A DNA stretch of 64,000 nt from Nocardia vinacea (GTDB taxonomy: Bacteria; Actinomycetota; Actinomycetes; Mycobacteriales; Mycobacteriaceae): contig NZ_CP109149.1 in assembly GCF_035920345.1 (NCBI RefSeq), forward strand, positions 8,246,001 to 8,310,000, given 5' to 3'. Below, one piece after another: positions 51,980 through 59,400 of this stretch. The first letter of the stretch is position 1, and the number at the start of each line of letters is the position of its first letter. Under the pieces are notes generated by a model. It was not told the DNA's origin, ran no database searches, and worked only from the letters and a program-made list of their open reading frames with translations. The translations under genes were made by a program, and so were the position numbers.

Positions 51980-53248
51980 CTAGACAGCCGGCGGCGGCAG
52001 CATAATCGAGGTGATCGTGCCGCCACCGGCGGCCGGTTCCATTGTCGCTGTGCCACCGTGCAATTCGGCGATCCATGCCACCAGCGCCAGCCCGATCCCG
52101 CTGCCGCGCCCACCGCTCACCCCGCGCGCGAACGGACTGCTCGACAACTGCGGAGTCAAACCCGCCCCATGGTCACGCACGCTGATCCGGCCATCGGCCA
52201 CATGCACCTCCACGGGCGCACCGCGATTGACCGCCCCGTGCGTGATGGCATTCTCGATGAGATTGCGCACCGCAAGGCTCAGCAGATTCGGATCACCGAC
52301 CACCACACTGGGATTCGCCTGCAGCACAATATTTTCCTGCGGAAATTCCTCGACCACCGATTCGGTGAGCTGATCGAGCAGCAGCTGCACTTTTTCCATG
52401 GTGGTGACGCCCGCCTGCATTCGCGCACGCGCCAGCAATCCCGAGACGATCCGCTCCATCCGACTGCCCAATGCTCTGGCATCGACCAACGCCCGCTCGA
52501 CCTCGTGCGGATTGCGGCGGCGTGGCGCGGTGACCAAACCGAGAGTCGTTAGCGGCGTGCGCAATTCGTGTGCGGCATCCCCGAGAAACCGCTCCTGCTC
52601 TTCGAGCAGCACAATGGCCTGCCGCATGCTCCGGCCCGAGAGCAGATGTCCGGCCACCGCGGACAGCACGACCAGCGTGAGCCCGCCGACGACGAGCCCC
52701 CAGATCAGCAGCGCCCGATCACGGTCGAACGCACCGGGATTCGTGCCCGCGATGACCACGGCCTTGGTCTCGGACTCCTCCCAGGTGATGGGTGTCGCCG
52801 CGATACGGACCAAGCGGCCCGCACCGTCGTATCCGTCGCGGAAGACGGTCTCCCCGGCCAGATCGGCGTCATCGGCGAGTCCCGCGATGCCGTCGTCCTT
52901 GGGCAGCCAGGAGCGCAGATGCGCGAAATTCTCCTGCCACCTGCCATTCCCAGGCGCGCTGAGCACCACCACTGCGACTTCGCCGTTGGCCAGGGCGTCG
53001 TTCTCGAGCTGGCTCACGTCGATGGTTTCCTCGCCCTCGGGCAGGTTGACGGCGCGGAACAGCCCGCTCACCACCCGATCGAGGGAATCGTCGACCGCGG
53101 CCTCGCGCGAGCGGGTATCGATGGTCGCCGCGACGATGCCGAGAATTATCAGACAGGTCGCGGTGATGGCGGTGATCAGTGCGGTGAGCAGCCAGCGGGT
53201 GCGGCGCAGGCGGGCCACGGCGGGGCGGGCATCCGCCGTGGAAATCAA
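51980..53248 (-). CDS. sensor histidine kinase
   Basis: 422 aa. Membrane helices at about 19-41 and 179-203 flank an extracytoplasmic sensor of about 135 residues. The kinase core has the H-box DAAHELRTPLTTL (H227), N-box NLIENAITHG (N333), G1 DHGAGL (from D359) and G2 GSGIGLAL. No HAMP domain is obvious, since the second helix leads almost straight to the dimerisation helix. Its ATG overlaps the stop of the response regulator gene, making a regulator-kinase operon. Signal unknown. Confidence 0.93.
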   Translation of the reverse strand: MISTADARPAVARLRRTRWLLTALITAITATCLIILGIVAATIDTRSREAAVDDSLDRVVSGLFRAVNLPEGEETIDVSQLENDALANGEVAVVVLSAPGNGRWQENFAHLRSWLPKDDGIAGLADDADLAGETVFRDGYDGAGRLVRIAATPITWEESETKAVVIAGTNPGAFDRDRALLIWGLVVGGLTLVVLSAVAGHLLSGRSMRQAIVLLEEQERFLGDAAHELRTPLTTLGLVTAPRRRNPHEVERALVDARALGSRMERIVSGLLARARMQAGVTTMEKVQLLLDQLTESVVEEFPQENIVLQANPSVVVGDPNLLSLAVRNLIENAITHGAVNRGAPVEVHVADGRISVRDHGAGLTPQLSSSPFARGVSGGRGSGIGLALVAWIAELHGGTATMEPAAGGGTITSIMLPPPAV

Positions 53249-53919
53249 GGTGCGAATGAGTCACTTCCGATCATGAAACCGGTGCCGCGCACGGTCTCGA
53301 TCACCGGCGGTGCGCCGAGTTTGCGCCGCAGCTGCGCTATGACGGCGTCGACGACATTCGATGCGGGTTCGGCCATTTCGTCCCAGCAGCATTCGATGAG
53401 TTCCGAACGCGATACGACGCTGCCCGCGCGGGTCGCGAGCAGTTCGAGTACAGCGAATTCCTTCGGAGTCAGCGAGCGCAGAATGCCCGCGCGTTGCACC
53501 CGGCGGCGCGGTAGGTCGATATCGATATCGCCGAGCACGATCCGGGCCGGCGCCGGATGTTCGCGCCGCCGCGACAGCGCACGCACCCGTGCGGCGAGTT
53601 CCGGCAGTGCGAACGGTTTGACCAGGTAGTCATCGGCGCCGTGCTCGAATCCGGCTATGCGATCGGCCAATGCGTCGCGGGCGGTGAGCATCAGGACCGG
53701 CACCCGCTGACCCCGCGCGCGGTGCGCCGCGACCAACTGCAGGCCGTCGCCATCGGGCAGGCCGCGATCCACGACGAGCACGTCGTAGCCGTTGACGGAG
53801 ATCTTGAAATCGGCATCCGCGAGGTTGGGGGCAAGGTCAACCGCGAAACCGGCCGAGCGCAGTCCCGCGGCGACTTCCATGCCGAGACCTTCGTCGTCCT
53901 CGATCACCAGCACTCGCAC
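53245..53919 (-). CDS. OmpR-family response regulator
   Basis: 224 aa. Receiver domain: acidic pocket E7-D8-D9, phospho-acceptor D51 (VVDRGLPDGDGL), T79, K101 (YLVKPFALPEL). C-terminal winged helix 130-220 with RSLTPKEFAVLELLATRAGS and NVVDAVIAQLRRKL, ending in GTGFMI. Partner of the kinase encoded immediately downstream. Targets unknown; the small secreted protein gene just upstream is a possible one. Confidence 0.94.
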   Translation of the reverse strand: MRVLVIEDDEGLGMEVAAGLRSAGFAVDLAPNLADADFKISVNGYDVLVVDRGLPDGDGLQLVAAHRARGQRVPVLMLTARDALADRIAGFEHGADDYLVKPFALPELAARVRALSRRREHPAPARIVLGDIDIDLPRRRVQRAGILRSLTPKEFAVLELLATRAGSVVSRSELIECCWDEMAEPASNVVDAVIAQLRRKLGAPPVIETVRGTGFMIGSDSFAP

Positions 53920-53973
53920 GAGGTCAGAGAATAAGGTATTTCACACCCGGTGCGCATACTGGTGTCCGAGTGC

Positions 53974-54192
53974 TCAGTAGGTGTACAGATCCCAGCCGTC
54001 GGCGACCTCGCGGCACTCCCACTGCGTGCCACCGGTCTTCGGGGAGTTGCCGTCGGCGGCGCAGGCGTCGTAGGTCGCGTAGTTGCCGATGAAAGGGGTG
54101 TGCATCGGGGTGGGCGCGGCCGACGCGGCACCGGCTGCGGCGACGGCACCGAGGGTGAATATTCCGGCGGCAATCGCGGAGCGGATCTTCAT
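53974..54192 (-). CDS. small secreted protein
   Basis: 72 aa. Sec signal peptide ([20 protein letters not shown], cleavage after ASA at about 25) and a mature part of about 46 residues with [20 protein letters not shown] and [15 protein letters not shown]; the two Cys probably pair. Such tiny exported proteins with D-AC...W-C are frequent and uncharacterised in Nocardia. Separate from, but close to, the two-component operon. Confidence 0.75.
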   Translation of the reverse strand: MKIRSAIAAGIFTLGAVAAAGAASAAPTPMHTPFIGNYATYDACAADGNSPKTGGTQWECREVADGWDLYTY

Positions 54193-54284
54193 GGTTTTCC
54201 TCTCTTTCGCGCGGGTTGTTCCCGCGTCGGGACAAGAAAACCAATGCGTCCGTGAGAATTTCGTGATGACGCTGAAACCGCTGT

Positions 54285-54932
54285 TCAGTGCTCCTTTTTC
54301 GGGGTTTCGACATGGGTGGCCCAGGCCAAGATCGACCGGATATAGCGCAGTACCAGCTCATCCGGGTACCGCTGTGGGTCGGCCAGATGCAGCCGGGCCA
54401 GTTCCTCCAATGCCGCGAGCATGATTCGCTCGGTCGCGCCATCCGGATCGACGGTGACGCCGGCATGGCGCGACAGATGCCGCGCGCCGATCGCCCGCGC
54501 GTAGGCCCGGCCGAGTTCGAGCCGGTCGCGCAGATCCGGCGGTCCGCCGTCGGGTGGGCTGAGGATGATCCGCCAACTGGTCGGCGCGGCATGCAGATAG
54601 GCGAGAATGCCGCGGCCGATCCGATCCGCATCGTCATCGGTGTCCGACCAGTCGAGAGTGCCGATACCGGCCAGTGCGATGGCGGATTCGCGATCCACCA
54701 GCGCGGTCATCAGCCCGGACAGATCGGTGAACTGCTGATACACCAGTGCCCGTGCGACCTCGCCCTCGCGTGCGACCCGATCGATGCTCACCGCGCCGAA
54801 GCCGTCGGCGGCGACGATATCGCGCGCCACATCGAGTAGCTGTGCGCGCCGGTCGGCCGCGGACATGCGGCGCTTGGGCGTGGGACAGGGCTTCGCGGTG
54901 GGCTGCTCGGACGTCGAGCGCTCCGTGGTCAC
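54285..54932 (-). CDS. TetR-family regulator, co-transcribed with an FAD oxidoreductase
   Basis: 215 aa from GTG 54932, which overlaps the stop of the upstream gene (GTGA). HTH region: [20 protein letters not shown] then [14 protein letters not shown]. The rest is a helical ligand domain with an unusual acidic-lined middle. As second gene of an operon whose promoter region contains a large perfect palindrome (56305-56329), autorepression is likely. Confidence 0.88.
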   Translation of the reverse strand: MTTERSTSEQPTAKPCPTPKRRMSAADRRAQLLDVARDIVAADGFGAVSIDRVAREGEVARALVYQQFTDLSGLMTALVDRESAIALAGIGTLDWSDTDDDADRIGRGILAYLHAAPTSWRIILSPPDGGPPDLRDRLELGRAYARAIGARHLSRHAGVTVDPDGATERIMLAALEELARLHLADPQRYPDELVLRYIRSILAWATHVETPKKEH

Positions 54933-56269
54933 GGCAACGACGGTAGCGCAAGCAGTAGCTCCACCGCCTTGGCAGCGCTCTGCACCGCACTCTCCATGGT
55001 GGCCGACCAGTCGGTCGCGGTCCAATCGCCCGCTAGCACAAGCGTCGGCACCGAGGTGCGCTGATCCGGGCGCAGGCCGTGCGTGCCGAGCACTTGGGAG
55101 AAGGTCGCCTTCGGCATCCGAACCACGTGTCCCTGAACGACTTTCGCGTTTTCAGCGGCCGGGTAGTAGCGGCGCAGCAGGCGCATCTGTTCGTCGATTA
55201 TCTGCTCGTTGGTCTTGTGGATCTGCTCGTACGCGCCGCTGGTGGTCAGGCAGTACAGCCAGGCCTGGTCGGTGCTCCGCCCGGTCATCCGCTGCCGGTC
55301 GAAGACCTCGTCGATGACACCGGTGCCGCCGATCAGCGCCTCGAACTCGGCCTTGGTGCCGAGCGGGCGGTCCAGGTACAGGTTGGTGCTGACGATCGGT
55401 GTAACACCCAATTTATCTGCGGCGGCATAGATTTCGGAATGTTCGGGCAGGTCGTCGAGCAGTCCGCCGATGTTCGAATTCGGTACCGCGCAGACAACGG
55501 CATCGGCCGGGACGACCGAACCGTCGGCGAGCACCACCCCGGTCACCGCGCCGTTGTCGATATTGATCCGGCGAGCCACCGCGCGGTGCCGGACCTCGAC
55601 ACCGTATTTCTCGAAAACCTTTTGGGCCCCGGTGATGTAGAGCGTATCGAGGTCGGTGGTCGGATAGCCGATGGTGACCGGTTTGCGGTGTTTGATCCCG
55701 AGCCGGATGCCGGTGGCCATCAAATCGGCGAGGATCTTGGCCGATTCCTGCTGCACCGGTTCGGCCGCGAGACCGAGAGCGAGCCAGTCCCACAACGCTT
55801 CTCGCGCCGGAGCGGGCATACCGACTCGATTGAACCACTGTTCGGTGGTGAGATCTGCGAGATCGGCGGGTTGGTGCAGACACTGCCAGCCCAATCGCAC
55901 CGTGGCACGGGCAGCGCGCAGCCGATCGAGCAGGCTCGCGTCGGGATGTGCGCCGAACAAGGTGCGCCAAGCGCCGAAGCCCTTGGTCGACATGGACGCG
56001 CTGCGCCCGTCCGGCCAGCGCAGCGTCGCGCGATGCGGGAAAGCGACGTATCGCCGGGTGCCGACACTGGTCAGGTAGCGGAATAGGTGGTCGTAACCGC
56101 TGGCGATCACATGCTGGCCGTTATCGGGAAGGTCATCGGCCGCTTCGACTTTCATCGCATGCGTCCGGCCGCCGAGTCGGCCGCGGCGTTCCAGCAGGGT
56201 GACCTGCTTACCCGCCTCGGCCAACCAGACCGCGGACGCGAGCCCGGCCAGTCCGCCCCCGATGACCAC
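54929..56269 (-). CDS. FAD-dependent oxidoreductase, HpnE/phytoene-desaturase-like
   Basis: 446 aa from GTG 56269. Dinucleotide fold VIGGGLAGLASAVWLAEAGK, then LLERRGRLGGRTHAMK; the C-terminal block VLAGDWTATDWSATMESAVQ binds FAD. The middle (DNGQHVIASGYDHLFRYLTS) matches the hydroxysqualene dehydroxylase/carotenoid desaturase group. The start leaves no residues ahead of the first strand, which is tight but typical. No isoprenoid genes lie nearby, so the substrate is open. Confidence 0.88.
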   Translation of the reverse strand: MVIGGGLAGLASAVWLAEAGKQVTLLERRGRLGGRTHAMKVEAADDLPDNGQHVIASGYDHLFRYLTSVGTRRYVAFPHRATLRWPDGRSASMSTKGFGAWRTLFGAHPDASLLDRLRAARATVRLGWQCLHQPADLADLTTEQWFNRVGMPAPAREALWDWLALGLAAEPVQQESAKILADLMATGIRLGIKHRKPVTIGYPTTDLDTLYITGAQKVFEKYGVEVRHRAVARRINIDNGAVTGVVLADGSVVPADAVVCAVPNSNIGGLLDDLPEHSEIYAAADKLGVTPIVSTNLYLDRPLGTKAEFEALIGGTGVIDEVFDRQRMTGRSTDQAWLYCLTTSGAYEQIHKTNEQIIDEQMRLLRRYYPAAENAKVVQGHVVRMPKATFSQVLGTHGLRPDQRTSVPTLVLAGDWTATDWSATMESAVQSAAKAVELLLALPSLP

Positions 56270-56304
56270 GTACCGCCGCGGATCGTTCGTGTTGCACTCC
56301 CTAT

Positions 56305-56329
56305 ATTAACTTACGTTCTGCAAGTTAAT
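56305..56329. promoter_or_regulatory. candidate TetR operator
   Basis: Perfect inverted repeat ATTAACTT-acgttctgc-AAGTTAAT, 8-bp arms with a 9-base spacer, 36-60 bp before the GTG at 56269. AT-rich in a GC-rich setting, as TetR operators often are. Probably bound by the regulator at 54285-54932. Confidence 0.65.
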
Positions 56330-56358
56330 CGGGAGTGCTTGGGCCGTCAAGGGTTTGG

Positions 56359-57192
56359 TCAAACGCCGATCTGCTCCATGGCATGGAATTCGATCGAACT
56401 GTGCGCGGAGAACACCGTGACCTCGTCGCCGTGGTCGCGCACCAGTTCGCGCAGCCGCCGCTGATTCTCGATGCGGGCGGCGGGAAGTGTCTGCACATTC
56501 TTCTCGAACATGGCTGTTCCGAGCGGTTGTCGCGGACGAACCGGGTCGAGGACACCGGGATGGAAGTAGGAGTCGCCTGCGGACAGCAGCCAGCCGTTCC
56601 CGGTGTCGACGGCGACGCCCGCGTGGCCACGGGTATGTCCGGAGAGCGGGATGATCAGGATTTCCGGTGGCAGACCGGTCAATTCACGCACCGCGTCGAA
56701 GCCGAACCAGCTGTCACCGGTATCCGCGTACGATTCCCAGCGCGGACCGTGCCGGAACTGAGGTTCCTTGTAGCGCAAGCGTTCTTCGCGTGTATGCCCG
56801 CCCTGTAGGGCACGCAGTTCCTCGGCGTATACGTGCACCCGCGCGTGTGGGAAGTCGGCGAGGCCGCCCGCATGGTCGAGATCGAGATGGGTGAGGACGA
56901 TGTCGCGGACGTCCTCGCGTCGGTAACCCAGCGCCTCGATCTGGCGCACCGCGGTCTGTGCGAGATCGAGGACCGGATTGGTGAGCCGGAGGAAGCGGCG
57001 GCCAAGCCATTCCTCGGGTCGGTGCACCGCCTGCTCGCCGACGCCGGTCTCCACCAGGACGAGTCCGGAGTCGAGTTCGAGGAGCAGACAGTGGCAGACC
57101 ATTTCGGCGCGGCGGAAGATGCTGCCGGCGCCGTCGAGGAGTCGGCCGCCGAGTGGGCGCATGGTGCCGCAATCGAGGTGGTGCACGCGCAT
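56359..57192 (-). CDS. MBL-fold metallohydrolase
   Basis: 277 aa. Metallo-beta-lactamase superfamily: THLDLDHAGG carries the HxDxDH motif with two metals; LSGHTRGHAGVAVDTGNGWL gives the next ligands and SAGDSYFHPG the bridging Asp. The layout resembles the lactonase/AttM-like group. Overlaps the preceding TetR gene by one base and is therefore regulated with it. Substrate unknown, perhaps a lactone or acyl ester. Confidence 0.9.
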   Translation of the reverse strand: MRVHHLDCGTMRPLGGRLLDGAGSIFRRAEMVCHCLLLELDSGLVLVETGVGEQAVHRPEEWLGRRFLRLTNPVLDLAQTAVRQIEALGYRREDVRDIVLTHLDLDHAGGLADFPHARVHVYAEELRALQGGHTREERLRYKEPQFRHGPRWESYADTGDSWFGFDAVRELTGLPPEILIIPLSGHTRGHAGVAVDTGNGWLLSAGDSYFHPGVLDPVRPRQPLGTAMFEKNVQTLPAARIENQRRLRELVRDHGDEVTVFSAHSSIEFHAMEQIGV

Positions 57193-57758
57193 CAGGAGAG
57201 CTCCCGTTCGAAGGTGGTACGCAGGTGGGCGGCGACCGCGCGCAGCGGCGCGACATCGCGTTTGGTCTTGGCAAGCATCAGGGCACCCTCGATCGTGGCG
57301 AGGGCGACAGTCGAAAGTTCGGTGGCGCGCTCCTGATCGATTCCCTTGTCCCGCAGGTACTTTTCGATCGACTCCCGCCAGGATTCGAAACCGGTGACGC
57401 AGGCCTGCCTGATCGTTTCGCTCTCGCGCCCCGCGTCGAGTGCGATGGTCGCGATGGGGCAGCCGCGCTCGAAATCGGAATCGACGAGCAGTGCGGTGAG
57501 GACGTCGAAGACGGTGGCGATATCGCCACCGTCGGCGAGGATGGCGTCCAGCTGGTCGCGCAGTTGCCTGCTCGATTGGGTGAGGGCCTCGGCGGCGAGT
57601 TGTTCCTTGCCGCCGGGGAAGTGGAAGTAGAGCGAGCCCTTGGGTGCGCCGCCCGCGCTGACGAGTTGATTCAGGCCGGTGGCGTGATAGCCCTGGGTGT
57701 GGAAGAGGTCGGCCGCGGCGTCGATGAAGCGTTGGCGGGAGTCGGTGCGAGGTGCCAC
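57192..57758 (-). CDS. TetR-family regulator, LmrA/YxaF type
   Basis: 188 aa. HTH: RFIDAAADLFHTQGYHATGL and GAPKGSLYFHFPGGKEQLAA, the S-L-Y-F-H-F-P-G-G-K form typical of LmrA/YxaF-type regulators. The C-terminal domain has CPIATIALDAGRESETIRQA, a family block. It heads an operon with the MBL hydrolase. A GACCGGTC palindrome 26 bp upstream is the expected operator. Confidence 0.92.
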   Translation of the reverse strand: MAPRTDSRQRFIDAAADLFHTQGYHATGLNQLVSAGGAPKGSLYFHFPGGKEQLAAEALTQSSRQLRDQLDAILADGGDIATVFDVLTALLVDSDFERGCPIATIALDAGRESETIRQACVTGFESWRESIEKYLRDKGIDQERATELSTVALATIEGALMLAKTKRDVAPLRAVAAHLRTTFERELS

Positions 57759-57762
57759 GCCC

Positions 57763-57981
57763 TCACGGTACGTGAACTATGACGACCGGTCTAGTTAGTT
57801 CGGGAAACTGGCGAATATTCGAGGTGGATGGTGGTGGATTCGGGGCGCTTGGGTCGTCGGTGGTGGAAAGAGCTTGCAGTAGTAGATAACTGAAGACCGC
57901 CGTGGCGGTGAGGGTGAGGAGGGCGGCGAGTAGTCGGCTGGCTATCCCGATCAGACGTCGCGTTGCTGTGTCCAGTGCCAT
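57763..57981 (-). CDS. small single-helix membrane protein
   Basis: 72 aa from ATG 57981 (GTG directly before). One hydrophobic helix, about residues 14-36 (ASRLLAALLTLTATAVFSYL), then a Pro/Ser/Thr-rich tail of 35 residues. An AGGAG sequence lies upstream. It overlaps the promoter region of the TetR operon, so expression may be linked. No family recognised; it could be a chance frame. Confidence 0.4.
   Translation of the reverse strand: MALDTATRRLIGIASRLLAALLTLTATAVFSYLLLQALSTTDDPSAPNPPPSTSNIRQFPELTRPVVIVHVP
57784..57791. promoter_or_regulatory. candidate LmrA/YxaF-type operator
   Basis: GACCGGTC, a perfect 8-bp palindrome with a CTAGTTAGTT flank, 26 bp before the TetR start. This core recurs in TetR (LmrA/YxaF-type) operators of actinomycetes. 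Confidence 0.6.
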
Positions 57982-58077
57982 CACTCTTGCCAGCTCCTAC
58001 CTGCTTATCCATGCCCACGGAAGCTAGTCGTGCAAAAGTGGACGAGTGTTAGCAACTGAATGGCAATCAGTGTGTTA

Positions 58078-58884
58078 TCAGGCGGGTTCTGGCTGGCAGC
58101 GTGGGCAGAAGTAGATGCCGCGTTCACGCTGGGTGATGCGGTCGGACTGGGGGTTTCGGGCCGTGCGGCCGGGTTGGGGTTCGGTCTCGCCGAGTAGATG
58201 GACGACCATGCGGGTGCCGCAGCGCTGGCACGGGCGTCGGGCGCGGCCGTAGGCAAGTGGCCGCCACGGTGGTTCGGTGGCGGCCTTGGTGAGTACGCGA
58301 TGCGCCTCGTGCACGAGGGCGAGCAGGTCGGGGACGTCGCCGACCGGTGTGGCCGGGTGGACGCGGCGCAGGAAGCAGATTTCGCTGCGGAAGATATTGC
58401 CGATACCGGCCAGGTTGCGCTGGTCGAGTAGGGCGAGGCCGATCGGCTGGGCCGGATGCCGTGCCAGCCGTCGCACCGCCTCGGTCACATCCCAGTTCGC
58501 GCCGAGCAGGTCCGGTCCGAGATGGTCGGTGGCGGTGTGCTCGTCCGCGCGCCGCAGCACCTCGACGGTGCCGAGCGAAAAGCCCACCGCCTCGGTGTCA
58601 TCGGTGCCGAGCACCAGCCGTGCGGTCACCGGCGGTCGCGTCCACCGTTCACCGGCGCAGTAGGTCCGCCATTCGCCCTCCATCTTCAAATGCGTGTGGA
58701 CGCTGACCTCGTTGGTCCGCACGAACAGATGCTTGCCATAGCTCGCGACCCCCTCGACCTGCTGCCCCACCAGATCGACCGTCGCATAGCGCGGCACCCG
58801 GAAATCGCTGCGGATCAGCGTTTTTCCCTCCAGTGCGAGCCGCAGTCTGGCCGCCGTCAGGAATACGGTGTCGCCTTCAGGCAT
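58078..58884 (-). CDS. nei: endonuclease VIII-type DNA glycosylase
   Basis: 268 aa. Excises oxidised pyrimidines and cuts the AP site. N-terminal MPEGDTVFLTAARLRLALEG supplies the nucleophilic Pro and catalytic Glu; HTHLKMEGEWR holds the conserved Lys region; GLALLDQRNLAGIGNIFRSE is the H2TH motif; the C-terminal zinc finger has CQRCG and YFCPRC. Neighbour lhr is also a DNA-repair gene, on the same strand upstream, as in M. tuberculosis. Confidence 0.95.
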   Translation of the reverse strand: MPEGDTVFLTAARLRLALEGKTLIRSDFRVPRYATVDLVGQQVEGVASYGKHLFVRTNEVSVHTHLKMEGEWRTYCAGERWTRPPVTARLVLGTDDTEAVGFSLGTVEVLRRADEHTATDHLGPDLLGANWDVTEAVRRLARHPAQPIGLALLDQRNLAGIGNIFRSEICFLRRVHPATPVGDVPDLLALVHEAHRVLTKAATEPPWRPLAYGRARRPCQRCGTRMVVHLLGETEPQPGRTARNPQSDRITQRERGIYFCPRCQPEPA

Positions 58885-59351
58885 GGCTCGACCATAGGTT
58901 GAATCGGGGCGGGGTCACCGTCGGCTCCGCAGTGTGAGCCCGCTCTTCCCCGCGCAATTCCCTGCCTTGCCGGGTGCGAGTGGCTGTTGCTGCGCGGTTC
59001 TCGTTTCGCAGGGTGCGAGTGGTTGTCGCTGCGCGGTTCTTGTCTTGCAGGGTGCGAGTGGTCGCCGCGGCGACTGCCGGAGTGGTGTCGCCGTGCGCGG
59101 GCTCGTCGTCAGGGCGCGGCTTGCTCCGCAATCGCAGGCCGCGTGGGGTCGTGGAGCATCCGGCCTCGCTTTGCGGCGTGCGAGTGGCCGTTGCCGCGGC
59201 TGCCGGGGTGATGTCGCGGTGCGCGGTTCGGGTCACGGCTTGCTCCGGAGGCGCAGGCCGCGTCGGGTCGTGTACCACCCGGCCTCGCTTTGCGGCGTGC
59301 GAGTGGCCGTTGCCGCGGCTGCCGGGGTGATGTCGCGGTGCGCGGCTCGGG
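58885..59351. repeat. repeat-rich region downstream of lhr
   Basis: 467 bp between lhr and nei. From about 59044 it is made of 119-bp tandem copies of the lhr 3' end. From about 58970 to 59060 shorter, diverged runs (gcagggtgcgagtggt repeated three times with gcgcggttct) look like older, decayed units. No independent gene. Confidence 0.8.
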
Positions 59352-59400
59352 TCACGGCTTGCTCCGGAGGCGCAGGCCGCGTGGGGTCGCGGAGAATCCG
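59044..59400. repeat. 119-bp tandem repeat of the lhr 3' end
   Basis: Units start at 59044 (diverged), 59163 and 59282, the last continuing into lhr at 59401. The last two are almost identical. Each contains gcctcg..gcggcgtgcgag and cttgctccg.aggcgcaggcc, the latter encoding (on the minus strand) the GLRLRSKP end of Lhr plus stop. Confidence 0.85.
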
